From NCBI RefSeq assembly GCF_022921075.1, contig NZ_CP095050.1:3596001-3660000 (forward strand): DNA of 64,000 nucleotides, written 5' to 3'. The notes beneath the pieces were generated by a model that did not search any database, had not been told where the DNA came from, and saw only the letters and a list, made by a program, of their open reading frames with translations. Shown here in pieces: positions 19,398-28,859 of the stretch. The translations under genes were made by a program, and so were the position numbers. Each line of letters starts with the position of its first letter. Positions within the stretch are counted from its first letter, which is position 1. The stretch is from Hymenobacter sp. 5317J-9. GTDB taxonomy: Bacteria > Bacteroidota > Bacteroidia > Cytophagales > Hymenobacteraceae.

Positions 19398-19476
19398 TGC
19401 GTGCGCCAGGCTTGGCCCCGGCGAATGTAAGAAAAGGGGATATTTAGAATGAAAGGCCGAAATAACCACACAAAAA

Positions 19477-19515
19477 ACGCCGCCCGCCTTGCCACGAGGG
19501 CAAAGCAGGCGGCGT
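19477..19515 (-). terminator. Terminator of gap
   Basis: A 17-bp stem with two mismatches (around GCCGCC / GGCGGC) and an ACGA loop is followed on the minus strand by six T's. It lies 20 bases past the gap stop. Confidence 0.85.
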
Positions 19516-19535
19516 CTTATGTACGCACTTGGTGC

Positions 19536-20639
<1,104 letters not shown>

Positions 20640-20652
20640 TCACGACACGAGG

Positions 20653-20682
20653 CAGCAGGGGTTCGATTCCCCTACGGAATAC
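20653..20682 (+). repeat. Partial copy of the tRNA-Glu 3' end (att-like remnant)
   Basis: Thirty bases here differ from the last 30 bases of the tRNA-Glu region (20902-20931) at only a few positions: the T-arm (AGGGGTTCGATTCCCCT) and most of the 3' acceptor strand. No D-arm, anticodon arm or 5' acceptor strand precedes it, so it is not a functional tRNA. It may be an old attachment-site scar or a decayed tRNA copy. Confidence 0.75.
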
Positions 20683-20809
20683 TGTATCCGGCAAGCGTCA
20701 TTCAGCGTTGCCCCACGGCCTCATGGCCTGTCCAGCGACCACGCGTAAATTTTTTAGCCTGTAAAACAGGCTATTTCCGTTCGCAGGCCATTTTTTTTAG
20801 CCTTAGTAC

Positions 20810-20839
20810 TTGCATCGAAAGCGGCGCGCCGTACCTTTG
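20810..20839 (+). promoter_or_regulatory. tRNA-Glu promoter (TTG -33 / TAnnTTTG -7)
   Basis: TTG at 20810-20812 and TACCTTTG at 20832-20839 are separated by 19 bases, the spacing expected for the Bacteroidota housekeeping promoter. The tRNA begins 20 bases further on. Confidence 0.85.
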
Positions 20840-20858
20840 CATCATCAAAACGAACAAC

Positions 20859-20930
20859 GGTCCGTTCGTCTAGGGGTTAGGACAGTAGATTTTCATTCTA
20901 CCAACAGGGGTTCGATTCCCCTACGGACTA
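20859..20930 (+). tRNA. tRNA-Glu (UUC)
   Basis: The 72-base gene folds into a standard cloverleaf. The acceptor stem is GGTCCGT / ACGGACT (with a G-U first pair), then U8, D-arm GTCT / GGAC with A14, anticodon stem GTAGA / TCTAC around loop TTTTCAT (anticodon TTC at 20892-20894), and T-arm AGGGG / CCCCT with loop TTCGATT. CCA is not encoded. A terminator follows at once. The prophage begins right after it. Confidence 0.97.
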
Positions 20931-20933
20931 CAC

Positions 20934-20966
20934 AAAAGGCCCTCCTGGTAGCAGGAGGGCCTTTTT
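20934..20966. terminator. Bidirectional terminator between tRNA-Glu and prophage
   Basis: A 14-bp stem AAAAGGCCCTCCTG / CAGGAGGGCCTTTT with a GTAG loop has A's on one side and T's on the other. It ends the tRNA transcript and also the leftward tape-measure transcript. Confidence 0.88.
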
Positions 20967-20997
20967 CTTTGTTGTCTGTGGCAGTTTCTGTGGCAGA

Positions 20998-23900
20998 TTA
21001 TTTAATCTGTGCCCCTTGCCGGTCGGCTTCCCGTGCCTCCAGCCGGTCTTCCACGTTAACCGTGTCCTCGTCGGTCCACTGGATATACTGCCGGCTGGGT
21101 AGACCGCGCACGGCCGATTCCACCCGGTTAATGGCCTGCACCACGTCCTGGCTGCCGGCACCCGGCGCCGCGGCCGCGCCGGTCAGCGCGCCGCCGGCCG
21201 TGCCCCCCTCGGCGTAATAACCCGCGTCGCGCCGGCGCACCGGGGCCCCGCCCCTATGCAAGCTGGTGTCAAGCAGCGCATCGACCAGCTCGCGGTTGTT
21301 GGCGTAGGTGTCGCGGCTCAGTATCATGTACGGCTCGCCCCGCTCCCACTCGCCCAGGTGCTGGCCGGTGGCTCCGTCAACCATCCGGATGCCGCCGCCG
21401 CCGTGCAGCTGGCCCACGCTGGGCACGCCGGCAACGGAGTTGATGCCGCCGGAAGCAAAGCGGCGCACCTTCTCGCGCCACGTGGGCTTCGGCGCCCCCG
21501 CCACGCCACCCAGGGCAAATTCCGGAATCGGCGTGGCAATGATTTTGGCCGTGGCCAGGCCGGCTGCAACGCCGGTGGCCGTGGCCAGAAACGGGTCGGG
21601 CAAGGCCTTCACCACGGCCAGCAAGCCGGCGATGATGGATTGGGCGATGTTGTTTTCCTTTTCCTTCTGGGCCGCTTCCCGCTTCAGAGCGCGGGTTTTC
21701 TGGTCGTAGTTGGCCTCGATGTTCGACTTCTGCTGCTCGTATTGTTCCTTGCTGATGGTGCCGGCCTTGTATTCCTGGTCAAGCTTCAGCAGCCGGGCCT
21801 TCTTGTCTTTTTCGGCTTTGGCCAGCTGCTTGTCGGAATCAATTTTCTGAAAGTCGGCAATAGCCTGCAGGCTCTGGCTGGCCAGGCTCGCGGCCAGCTC
21901 GAAGCCCGCCTTGGCCCGCTCCTGGCTGCGCAGGTTGTACTCCTCCTCCAAATCGTCCTTTTCCTGCAGGTAGCGCCGCGAAATGGCCAGCTTTTCCGCT
22001 TCGGAGAGGCCCTTCTGGAAATACTCTTCCGCGTACTGCTCATCGAGCTGCTTTTTGCGCACGGCAAACTCGTCGGCATCGGCCGCGGCCCGCTCCTGGC
22101 TGTAGTCGGCCGACTGCTGCCGGCGCCGGGCAATGCGGCGCAGGGCAATGTCTTCGTCGATGGCCGCGATGCGCTCGGCAATGGCCCGCTGCTGGGCCAC
22201 CCGCTCCTCCTCGAGCGCCACCAGGTCGCGCTGCAGTTTGGCCTGGATGAGCCGGCGCTTCTCGGCCGCGGTGGCGTCGGTGTCGAGCACCTTCAGCAAT
22301 TCGCCGGCGGCGGCCGTGCGCAGTTCCGCCGCCCGGCGCTGGTATTGGTCCACGATGAGGGCATTTTGCCGCTTCTCGATGTCTAGCTCCTCCTCGGCAT
22401 TTTTCACCGCCTGCCGGCGGCGCTCCTCGGTCACGTCGGCGGAGAGCTTCTGCTCGATGAGCTTGCGCTGCTCGGCAATCTGCTCGGCCGTGCCTTTGGC
22501 CGTGGCTTTCTCTTTTTCGGCCGCCGCCTGCAGCTGGAGGATTTTCCGCTCGGTTTCGTCAGTGAGCAGGCCCGCCTTCAGGTCCGCAATCTTCTTCTCT
22601 ACGTCGGCCTGCTCCTTGGCCCGCTTGTCGGCCGCGTCCTTGGTTTTCCGGTCGTATTCGTCCTGCAGCTGGCGCAGGTCGCGCAGGGCCTCAGCCCGAA
22701 TCACTTTTTTGTCGCCGGCGGTTTTCTTCTCGTCGAGGAGTTCGATGTCCCGCTTGGTCACTACCTCCTGCTTTTTCAAGCGCAGCTCCTCGGCCGAGCC
22801 GGCCGCCACCAGGGCCAGGGCCGCTTTGATATTGGCTTCGCGCGCCTTCAACGACTCCAGGCTGGCTTTCACTTCTTCCTCAGCCGATTTGCGGGCCGCT
22901 TCCTGGGCTTTCTTGGTCCGTTCGGCCTGCTGCTGGCTTTCCCGGGCGGCCTGGGCAGCCTGCTCCTTTTTCTCTTGTTCCGCGTAGCCAGCATGGTAGG
23001 CGCCAGCTGCGTCGGTACCGGCTTTTTTCAGCGCTGGCCCCAACTCGTCCAGCCCTTTTTTGATGAGCAGCGGATTAAAGGTGAAGATGCCGGCCAACAG
23101 CGCGGCCACCGAGCCCAACTGGTTTACTACAATGTTCTTGATGCTGGCAAACACCGACTGGGCCGTGGCGCTCAGGCCCGCGATGGTTTCGCGCACCCGC
23201 TCACTTTTATCATAGAGGGTGATGAAGCCGCCCACCAGCAGCGCCACGGCCGCGATGATGATGCCGATGGGGTTAGCCGTCATAGCAGCATTGAGCAACC
23301 GCTGGGCGGTGGCACTGGCAAGGGTGGCCGCCGCGCGTCCCTTCTCGATGACGGTTTGAGCCAACACCAGCGAGTTAAGAATGACCTGCTCCGCATTGAG
23401 CGTGAGGATGGCCACGCCCAGACCCAGCAACACGCCCTTGTTTTCATTGATGAAGGCCGGCGTGCCCTTCAGCAGCTCGATGAAAAACGCAAACAAGCCG
23501 ATGCCGGCCGAGAGCACCGGCTGCAGCGCCTGCAGGCCGTCGATAATCAGCTCACCCAACCCTTCCTTCACGTTGCCGATTTGCACCTGAAACTGCTTCA
23601 GCGGGCCAGTACCCGCTTTAGCAGCCGCCTCGGCCGAACCGGCAAACTCGGTTTTGAGCTCCTGCAGGATGATGGCCTGCGCGCCGGCCACGTCGCCGGT
23701 TTCCACCAACGACTTAATCATCGTTTTCTGGTCTTCCGAAAACGACACGCCGGCTTTGCCCAGGGCGGTGATGCCCTTCACCGGGTCGTTGAGGGCTTTG
23801 CCCACCTGAATGGTGGCGCCCTTCAGGTCGGCGGGGCCGTCGCCGCCCAGCTTGGTGGCCATGTCGACAATGGCCGGCAGCGCCTCCTCGTACACCCCCT

Positions 23901-24591
23901 TCTTAATCTTGGTGAAGGTCAGCAGCACGGATTGGGCCTGCGTGATGGCGTCACCGTCCAGAATGGTTTTGCCCTCCAGCGCGGTGCTCAGGTCGAGCAG
24001 CTCCTGCTTGGTGAGCCCGGCCGCGTAGCCGGTGCTGCTGAGCGAAGCCTCCAACTGGGCGGCCGCGCCCTGGGCCTGGGCAAACTCGTCGATGCTTTCC
24101 GAGCCCAGTTGCTTCAGCCCGCTCAGGATGGCTTGAAAGCCCAGCTGGATGCCGGTGAAGGCCACGGCCTTTGTGAAGAAATCCGCAAAGCCGCCGCCGA
24201 CGTTGTCGATTTCCTCCTTCACGCCCTTGGCCTCGCGGCGCACCTGGGCCAGCCGCGCGTCGACTTCCGCCAACTCTTTGGCTTTGTCGATAAAGGACTG
24301 GGTGTTGGGAGTCAGCTGGCCCAACTCGCGGTTGAGCTGCCGCGATAAGTTGCCCAGCTGCGGAATGGTGAGCGAGGTAAGCCCGATTTCCTTGCGTAGC
24401 TCAGCCATGCGGGCATTGACCTGGCTCAGCTCCTTATTGGCCGCCACGTACTCTTCTGAGCCCTTTTTCAGGCCCTTCATGCCTTCCTGCAGCACGAGGG
24501 CCTTGCGGGTCAGGTTGTCGAGTTCGGTGCGCGACTGCGAGCCGTCGATTTCGAGCTTAATCTGGACGTTGTCCTGTCTTACTTGTGCCAT
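20998..24591 (-). CDS. Phage tail tape measure protein
   Basis: The 1197-aa protein sets tail length and is the largest product in the window. It has an N-terminal coiled-coil region, hydrophobic stretches around residues 390-440 and 460-500 (TANPIGIIIAAVALLVGGFITLY), long charged coiled coils (about 550-950), then a glycine-rich C-terminal part (FALGGVAGAPKPTWREKVRRFASGGINS). These are normal features of siphovirus tape measures; at roughly 0.15 nm per residue the tail would be near 180 nm (inference). Its ATG overlaps the stop of the upstream gene. It is the last gene before tRNA-Glu, whereas baseplate genes usually follow a tape measure. Confidence 0.9.
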   Translation of the reverse strand: MAQVRQDNVQIKLEIDGSQSRTELDNLTRKALVLQEGMKGLKKGSEEYVAANKELSQVNARMAELRKEIGLTSLTIPQLGNLSRQLNRELGQLTPNTQSFIDKAKELAEVDARLAQVRREAKGVKEEIDNVGGGFADFFTKAVAFTGIQLGFQAILSGLKQLGSESIDEFAQAQGAAAQLEASLSSTGYAAGLTKQELLDLSTALEGKTILDGDAITQAQSVLLTFTKIKKGVYEEALPAIVDMATKLGGDGPADLKGATIQVGKALNDPVKGITALGKAGVSFSEDQKTMIKSLVETGDVAGAQAIILQELKTEFAGSAEAAAKAGTGPLKQFQVQIGNVKEGLGELIIDGLQALQPVLSAGIGLFAFFIELLKGTPAFINENKGVLLGLGVAILTLNAEQVILNSLVLAQTVIEKGRAAATLASATAQRLLNAAMTANPIGIIIAAVALLVGGFITLYDKSERVRETIAGLSATAQSVFASIKNIVVNQLGSVAALLAGIFTFNPLLIKKGLDELGPALKKAGTDAAGAYHAGYAEQEKKEQAAQAARESQQQAERTKKAQEAARKSAEEEVKASLESLKAREANIKAALALVAAGSAEELRLKKQEVVTKRDIELLDEKKTAGDKKVIRAEALRDLRQLQDEYDRKTKDAADKRAKEQADVEKKIADLKAGLLTDETERKILQLQAAAEKEKATAKGTAEQIAEQRKLIEQKLSADVTEERRRQAVKNAEEELDIEKRQNALIVDQYQRRAAELRTAAAGELLKVLDTDATAAEKRRLIQAKLQRDLVALEEERVAQQRAIAERIAAIDEDIALRRIARRRQQSADYSQERAAADADEFAVRKKQLDEQYAEEYFQKGLSEAEKLAISRRYLQEKDDLEEEYNLRSQERAKAGFELAASLASQSLQAIADFQKIDSDKQLAKAEKDKKARLLKLDQEYKAGTISKEQYEQQKSNIEANYDQKTRALKREAAQKEKENNIAQSIIAGLLAVVKALPDPFLATATGVAAGLATAKIIATPIPEFALGGVAGAPKPTWREKVRRFASGGINSVAGVPSVGQLHGGGGIRMVDGATGQHLGEWERGEPYMILSRDTYANNRELVDALLDTSLHRGGAPVRRRDAGYYAEGGTAGGALTGAAAAPGAGSQDVVQAINRVESAVRGLPSRQYIQWTDEDTVNVEDRLEAREADRQGAQIK

Positions 24592-25121
24592 TAGATGCGG
24601 ATGCTGGCGGCGATGTGCTGGCCGGTTTGGGCGGCGTAGCGGGTGGTCACCCCCTCGATGAGGCGGTTGATGCTGGAGTAAAAAGTTTTGGCGAACCAGG
24701 CCTTGGGCTTCACCTGGGCGTTGTCGCGGAGCTTGGCCCGGGCGATGCCCCAGGCGATGCGGTTGAGAGCCACGGCCTTGGTGAGCGGAAACTGCCCGTA
24801 TTTGTAGCCCGGCACGTAGTTGAACTTGTCGATGCCAACCTTCTCCACGAATTTCTCAATCTCCTCCAGCGGCGGGGCCTTGGTGCGATTGAGGCCCTTC
24901 ATGTCGCGGATGCGGCCGTACTGCTCGAAGGCAATGCCCATGCTGGCCACGTGGCGGGCGCTGGCCGCCACCACTTCCGAGCGCAGCGACTGCAGCAGCT
25001 CCTCGGTGAACACCAGGCCTTTCTTCTGAATGGTGGCCGCCAGCTCGGCCAGCGACCGGGCGGCGTAGTCGCCCAGTTCCTCGTCGAGAATGCGCTGAAA
25101 GTCGGCGGAATAGTCACTCAT
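24591..25121 (-). CDS. Phage protein upstream of the tape measure
   Basis: I do not recognise this 176-aa protein. It is mostly helical, with charged segments (MSDYSADFQRILDEELGDYAARSLAELAATIQKKGL) and a basic C-terminal half. Its stop overlaps the tape-measure start by one base, so the two are translationally coupled. A CGTCCTA element starts 34 bases ahead of its ATG, behind a terminator, which makes it the first gene of a two-gene unit. A minor tail or connector role is likely from position only. Confidence 0.6.
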   Translation of the reverse strand: MSDYSADFQRILDEELGDYAARSLAELAATIQKKGLVFTEELLQSLRSEVVAASARHVASMGIAFEQYGRIRDMKGLNRTKAPPLEEIEKFVEKVGIDKFNYVPGYKYGQFPLTKAVALNRIAWGIARAKLRDNAQVKPKAWFAKTFYSSINRLIEGVTTRYAAQTGQHIAASIRI

Positions 25122-25154
25122 GCTCTCAAGATGCGGGCACCGTGCACCGGGGCA

Positions 25155-25161
25155 TAGGACG
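25155..25161 (-). promoter_or_regulatory. CGTCCTA late element, copy 1
   Basis: The minus strand reads CTTTTTCGTCCTATG. The element starts 34 bases ahead of the ATG at 25121 and lies immediately after the T-run of a terminator. Confidence 0.55.
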
Positions 25162-25162
25162 A

Positions 25163-25191
25163 AAAAGCCCCGCCGGTCGGGCGGGGCTTTT
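25163..25191. terminator. Terminator between lysis block and tape-measure unit
   Basis: A 12-bp stem AAAAGCCCCGCC / GGCGGGGCTTTT with a 5-base loop. On the minus strand the T-run abuts CGTCCTA copy 1, so upstream transcripts end just where the new unit seems to begin. Confidence 0.8.
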
Positions 25192-25274
25192 CATATTTAT
25201 TCGAATGGCTCGTTTATTTGAATTACCCTTTTCCTGAACACGGATACTACCTTGCCCGGTGTTTTAGAAGGCCA

Positions 25275-25511
25275 ATGAAGAATCCACAATTGCTTAAGGG
25301 CTTGTTTTTGACGACTGGCTTAGTGTTGGGCGTGCTGTGTCACCCCACAGGTCGGGACACGGAGGATTTGGGGTTTGGCTTGTTAAGCGCGGCCGTTTTT
25401 TACGGCATGTTTTACCTAGCTCAACGGCGTGGTATCAATCTGATTGCCGCGTACCTCATTGCGGGTGCGGTCTGGCTCGGTCTGTTTCTATTATTCCGCT
25501 CAGTTTCCTAA
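25275..25511 (+). CDS. Small membrane protein, opposite strand (moron candidate)
   Basis: This 78-aa protein (start MKNPQLLKGLFLTTG) has two or three hydrophobic helices: LLKGLFLTTGLVLGVLC, LGFGLLSAAVFYGMFYLA and INLIAAYLIAGAVWLGLFLLF. It lies alone on the plus strand inside the prophage, with lower GC than its neighbours. That pattern fits a lysogen-expressed accessory gene. The frame opens earlier, at 25218, with less typical residues. No homologous family is recognised. Confidence 0.55.
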   Translation: MKNPQLLKGLFLTTGLVLGVLCHPTGRDTEDLGFGLLSAAVFYGMFYLAQRRGINLIAAYLIAGAVWLGLFLLFRSVS

Positions 25512-25652
25512 ACTACACCAACAACTCGGCAAAAGGCTGCTAATAGGCCATTTGAGTCTATCCGGAGTTTAAGAAACTCGTCTACGAATTAAAGTTTACG
25601 AAACCCTCAATGGAGATGAGTTTCGTGAACTTGGTTGCAGCGCTAAAACTTG

Positions 25653-26141
25653 TCAACCCAACCGTCCAACCAGCCACCTGCGCTTCCACCAGGCCAGGCC
25701 CGCCACCGGCACCAACAGCCACCAGTAGCTCAGGCCGCTTTCGGTGGTTAGCTCCGCGTGGGCACCGTCGCCAATCGCGGGGGCACCACCGCGCTGGCCG
25801 GCCTTGCGGTTATCCGTCGCGCTGCCGGCACCGGTGGCCACCGGTGCGCGGGGCCGGGTGACGGTGGTGGCCATTGCACCCGGCCCCTGGGCCAGGCTGC
25901 TGTTTTTAAGCTTGGCCGGCAGCACGCCGGCGCGGGCCAGGTTGACGGCCTGGGCCTTCTGCCACTGGCGCTTCTGGCGCGGGGTGCTGCCCGCCGGCGC
26001 CGGCACCAGGTAGGGAGGCAGTTGGGCCAGCGAGTCGAGGGCCAGCGGCGTGCTCACCGGCGCGGGGTCGGGCTCAAAGATGGGACGCGGGGCCGCGCAG
26101 CACGCTAGGCTGAGCGCCACCAAGAGGAGGGACTTTCTCAT
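25653..26141 (-). CDS. Probable unimolecular spanin (u-spanin)
   Basis: The 162-aa protein has an N-terminal lipoprotein-like signal (MRKSLLLVALSLACCAAP), a proline/alanine-rich middle, and one C-terminal membrane helix followed by basic residues (YWWLLVPVAGLAWWKRRW). A lipidated N-terminus plus an inner-membrane C-terminus is the plan of u-spanins such as phage T1 gp11, which join and fuse the two membranes in the last lysis step. Its start overlaps the endolysin stop by four bases. The lipobox is not a perfect match (SLAC), so the call rests on layout and position. Confidence 0.6.
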   Translation of the reverse strand: MRKSLLLVALSLACCAAPRPIFEPDPAPVSTPLALDSLAQLPPYLVPAPAGSTPRQKRQWQKAQAVNLARAGVLPAKLKNSSLAQGPGAMATTVTRPRAPVATGAGSATDNRKAGQRGGAPAIGDGAHAELTTESGLSYWWLLVPVAGLAWWKRRWLVGRLG

Positions 26142-26605
26142 CCGCGTAGGTACATGGCCGCCTCACGGCCGCGGCGCAGGGTCAGGCCCTTGCTCACGCG
26201 CAGCTGCTTGGTTTCGGGGTCGGTGTATTTGTTCCACAGCCCAAAGGCGGCCGTGATGGCGGCCGCATCGGTGCTGCCGGCGTTGGCCAGGCGCAGCACG
26301 CTCGACTTATCGAAGCCGCCCGTGCCGATGTTGAAGCACAGGCTCACCATCGCGTCGAACTGGTGCTGCGCCACGGCACGGGTCAGGCGTTTGGCCACGT
26401 GCGCGCCGTACTTGGCATCCACGTCGGCCTGCAGCAGCGCACTGGCCTGGGCCTCGGTGATGGCCTGGTAGAGGTAGCGCTCCTCGCCGTGCAGAATCAC
26501 GTGGCCATAGCCGATGGTGGGCTTGCGGGCCGAGCACAGGTATTTGCGCGGCATAAACCGCTCCTCGCGTTTAATCAGGGCCAGGCCTGCAGGGGAAATT
26601 TTCAT
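26138..26605 (-). CDS. Phage endolysin, GH24 lysozyme
   Basis: The 155-aa T4-type muramidase cleaves the MurNAc-GlcNAc bond of peptidoglycan. The catalytic signature is E15-x8-C24-x5-T30 (REERF, YLCSARKPTIGYGH), the GH24 triad with Cys in place of the usual Asp. The rest of the fold follows (FDAMVSLCFNIGTGGFDKSSVLR, WNKYTDPE, LTLRRGREAAMYL). I start at ATG 26605, one base after the stop of the preceding gene. There is no signal peptide, so release would depend on the holin. Confidence 0.92.
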   Translation of the reverse strand: MKISPAGLALIKREERFMPRKYLCSARKPTIGYGHVILHGEERYLYQAITEAQASALLQADVDAKYGAHVAKRLTRAVAQHQFDAMVSLCFNIGTGGFDKSSVLRLANAGSTDAAAITAAFGLWNKYTDPETKQLRVSKGLTLRRGREAAMYLRG

Positions 26606-26606
26606 T

Positions 26607-27422
26607 CTACGACTTTCTTTCGGCTTCGCGCCGGTGGCGGGCCTGTTTGGCCAGGTTGAATAAAATGGTGTGCAGCGAGGTGTGCGCGACCTGCTCATAG
26701 GTGCCGTAGGTGCCGCGCTCGGCCACGTCGGCCAGCAGCTCCAGCATCTCGGTGCCGTCGCTGTGCTTGGGCGCGGCCGGCTTCGGGCCCTCGGGCACTT
26801 CCTCCGGCTTGAAGAGGTCGCGGTAGGCGCGGTGCACGAAGCGCTGCGCGGCCAGAAAATGGTGCAGCACCACGATTTTCACGCCTAGCGGCGCATCGGC
26901 CAGCTCCAGCGCCCGTTCCTCGGCCAGCTTGGCGTTGTACCTCTCGCGGGTTTGGCCGTCCCACTCGGGCCGCTGGCGCACCGTGGCCAGGTCGGCGCGG
27001 GCCGGCCGGCAGAGCGTGGCCACCAGCGCGTCGAGCGCGCTCAGCTTCGGGGCCCTGGGGTGAGCAAACTGCTGGAAGTACACCTTGGCCATCGCGTACT
27101 CGATGGCCACGCCGTCTTTCAGCACAGGCTCGGGCAGCTGGTACCGGCGGCCGCGGTGGGCAAACTCTTTCACCACGTCGGTGCTCATCTGCTGCTGCCA
27201 GGCCCAGCCCACCAGCGTGCACATATCCCAGAGCTGGTCGGGCGTGAGCCGGCGCACGTCTTTCTCGCGCAGCGCCGGGCACCAAGCGCGCAGCACGGCC
27301 AGCCGGTGGGCTACGGAATCCTGCGCCAGGTAGGGCGCGGCGAGTAGCAGCTGGGGGCCGGTGAGTTCGGCCCAGCCGCCCGGCACCTGGTGCGGGCGGC
27401 CATCGAGGCGGAAGGTGAGCAT
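26607..27422 (-). CDS. Phage protein between holin and endolysin
   Basis: This 271-aa protein is unknown to me. The N-terminus looks like a small beta segment (MLTFRLDGRPHQVPGGWAELTGPQL), the rest is helical, and the C-terminus is basic. Its start overlaps the holin stop (TAATG) and its stop is one base from the endolysin start, so it is co-translated with the lysis genes. A protein of this size with such an N-terminus ahead of a tape measure could be a tail assembly chaperone; that is a positional guess. Confidence 0.55.
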   Translation of the reverse strand: MLTFRLDGRPHQVPGGWAELTGPQLLLAAPYLAQDSVAHRLAVLRAWCPALREKDVRRLTPDQLWDMCTLVGWAWQQQMSTDVVKEFAHRGRRYQLPEPVLKDGVAIEYAMAKVYFQQFAHPRAPKLSALDALVATLCRPARADLATVRQRPEWDGQTRERYNAKLAEERALELADAPLGVKIVVLHHFLAAQRFVHRAYRDLFKPEEVPEGPKPAAPKHSDGTEMLELLADVAERGTYGTYEQVAHTSLHTILFNLAKQARHRREAERKS

Positions 27423-27883
27423 TAAGCGGGCGTGACGGGCTCAGCGGGGGGCGCTGGTACCACGGGGGGTTCGGGTTCGGGTACTGCTGGCTCCTCCGCC
27501 GCGCGGGAAATGCGCTTTTGCAGCAGGTCGGCTACGCTGGGCTCCACCAAATCGAGCTTGCCGAAGCTGATGATGAGCCGGCGCATGTGGACGATGACGA
27601 AGGGCGCCATGGCCAGCTGGGACAGGAAAAACAGCCCCTTTTCGTGTTCGGCGAAGCCGTGGGCGAACGCCAGCAGCACCGTGTAAGCCAGCAGGCGCAG
27701 GGCCAGGTTGCGCGGCATCAGGCGCTTGCCTTCGACCAGGTTGTTGGTCACCACGTCGAGCACCACCAGCACCAGCAGCGAATAGTAGCTGTAGGCCGGC
27801 GACCAGATGTGCACGTCGACGAAGCCGCTGACGCCGGCGGCCACCACGGCCACGGCCTCCAGGGTGAGAAAGCGCGGCGCCAT
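27422..27883 (-). CDS. Phage holin family protein
   Basis: The 153-aa protein has four hydrophobic segments (LEAVAVVAAGVSGFVDV, YYSLLVLVVLDVVTNNL, LALRLLAYTVLLAFAHGF, FLSQLAMAPFVIVHM) and a charged, proline-rich tail, as in holins of the toxin-secretion/phage-lysis (holin_4-like) type. Its ATG overlaps the stop of the gene before it (TGATG). Together with the endolysin and spanin-like gene it makes a complete three-part lysis set. Confidence 0.72.
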   Translation of the reverse strand: MAPRFLTLEAVAVVAAGVSGFVDVHIWSPAYSYYSLLVLVVLDVVTNNLVEGKRLMPRNLALRLLAYTVLLAFAHGFAEHEKGLFFLSQLAMAPFVIVHMRRLIISFGKLDLVEPSVADLLQKRISRAAEEPAVPEPEPPVVPAPPAEPVTPA

Positions 27884-28827
27884 CAGACCCAGAAAGCAGG
27901 TGAGCCGGTGTTGTCGCGCACCTCCGCCGACTTCGCGGCGGCGGCCGGATTCAGCGCGTCTAGGTGCGCCTGCAGGCGGGCCTGGTACTTGGTGGCGGCG
28001 GCTTGCGCCTGCTGGCTGAGCGCGGAAACCACCTCGGCCGGGGCGGCTAGGCGCTGGCGCACGGCCTCGTTGTCGGAGAGCAGGCGCAGGCTCGTGCCCA
28101 TCAGGGCCACGCTCAGGCCCAGGATGCCGTTGGCAAATGCTTGGTGCGCGACGAACGGGCGCGCCAGGGCCAGCAGCTTGCGGGTGTCGGCCGTAGGGGC
28201 CTCGCCGCTGGCCAGGCCTTCGCGCACCTGCTCCAGCAGTGCGTCCCCCAGCACGTCGGCCAGCTCGAACTCTTCCACTTGGCGCAACGTGGGCAACAGG
28301 GCCAGAAAGAAGCGGCGGCTGCCGCCGGTGGCCACGTACTCGCCCAGCTGCGCGGCCGACGAAACCACCAGCTGCTTGCGGGAGCGGTACTCGGCCGAGT
28401 CTAACTCGTCGGTGTAGTCGGCCGCGTGGGCATCGAGCCACGCCAGGGCCACGTCGAGCAGCTTATCGCCGGCGGCGGCCGCGGCTTCGATGAAGTTGTT
28501 GTACACCCACTGCCGCGAGGGCGCTGCTTTCTCGCTGCTGGCCTCCAGCAGGCCCAGGTCGCCGAAGGCCACGCTCAGGAACGGGGCGGCCTCCAGCACC
28601 ACGTAGTAAGCCAGTGCGTCGCGGAATTTGCTACGCAACGCGACCAATTTGGCCGGCGCCTGCTCCGCCGGCAGGTTGCCCAGCTGCTCCACCAGCCCCT
28701 CGCCCAGCACCGGCACCAGGTACAAGGCCTCGGCCTGGCCCACGAAGCTGAGCACCGTGTCGAGGTTCATGTTCTTGTGCACGGTGCCCAGGTGGGCCTT
28801 AATCTCTGCTACCGTATTGAACAGCAT
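27883..28827 (-). CDS. Phage protein after portal, possibly DUF6712-like
   Basis: The 314-aa helical protein starts MLFNTVAEIKAHLG and is rich in alanine, with QWVYNNFIEAAAAAGDKLLDVALAWLD in the middle. From memory the N-terminus resembles the DUF6712 group of Bacteroidota phage proteins; that assignment is tentative. It lies between portal and holin, where head-completion proteins are common. Its own start is separated from the portal stop by about 30 bases. Confidence 0.5.
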   Translation of the reverse strand: MLFNTVAEIKAHLGTVHKNMNLDTVLSFVGQAEALYLVPVLGEGLVEQLGNLPAEQAPAKLVALRSKFRDALAYYVVLEAAPFLSVAFGDLGLLEASSEKAAPSRQWVYNNFIEAAAAAGDKLLDVALAWLDAHAADYTDELDSAEYRSRKQLVVSSAAQLGEYVATGGSRRFFLALLPTLRQVEEFELADVLGDALLEQVREGLASGEAPTADTRKLLALARPFVAHQAFANGILGLSVALMGTSLRLLSDNEAVRQRLAAPAEVVSALSQQAQAAATKYQARLQAHLDALNPAAAAKSAEVRDNTGSPAFWV

Positions 28828-28859
28828 AAAACTTACCTTATAAGTGAAGCCGCGGGCGG

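Noticed and set aside
20756..20772. Terminator between gap and tRNA-Glu
   Set aside because: The AGCCTGT-AAA-ACAGGCT hairpin has its T-run before, not after, the stem on the plus strand, and no T-run on the minus strand.
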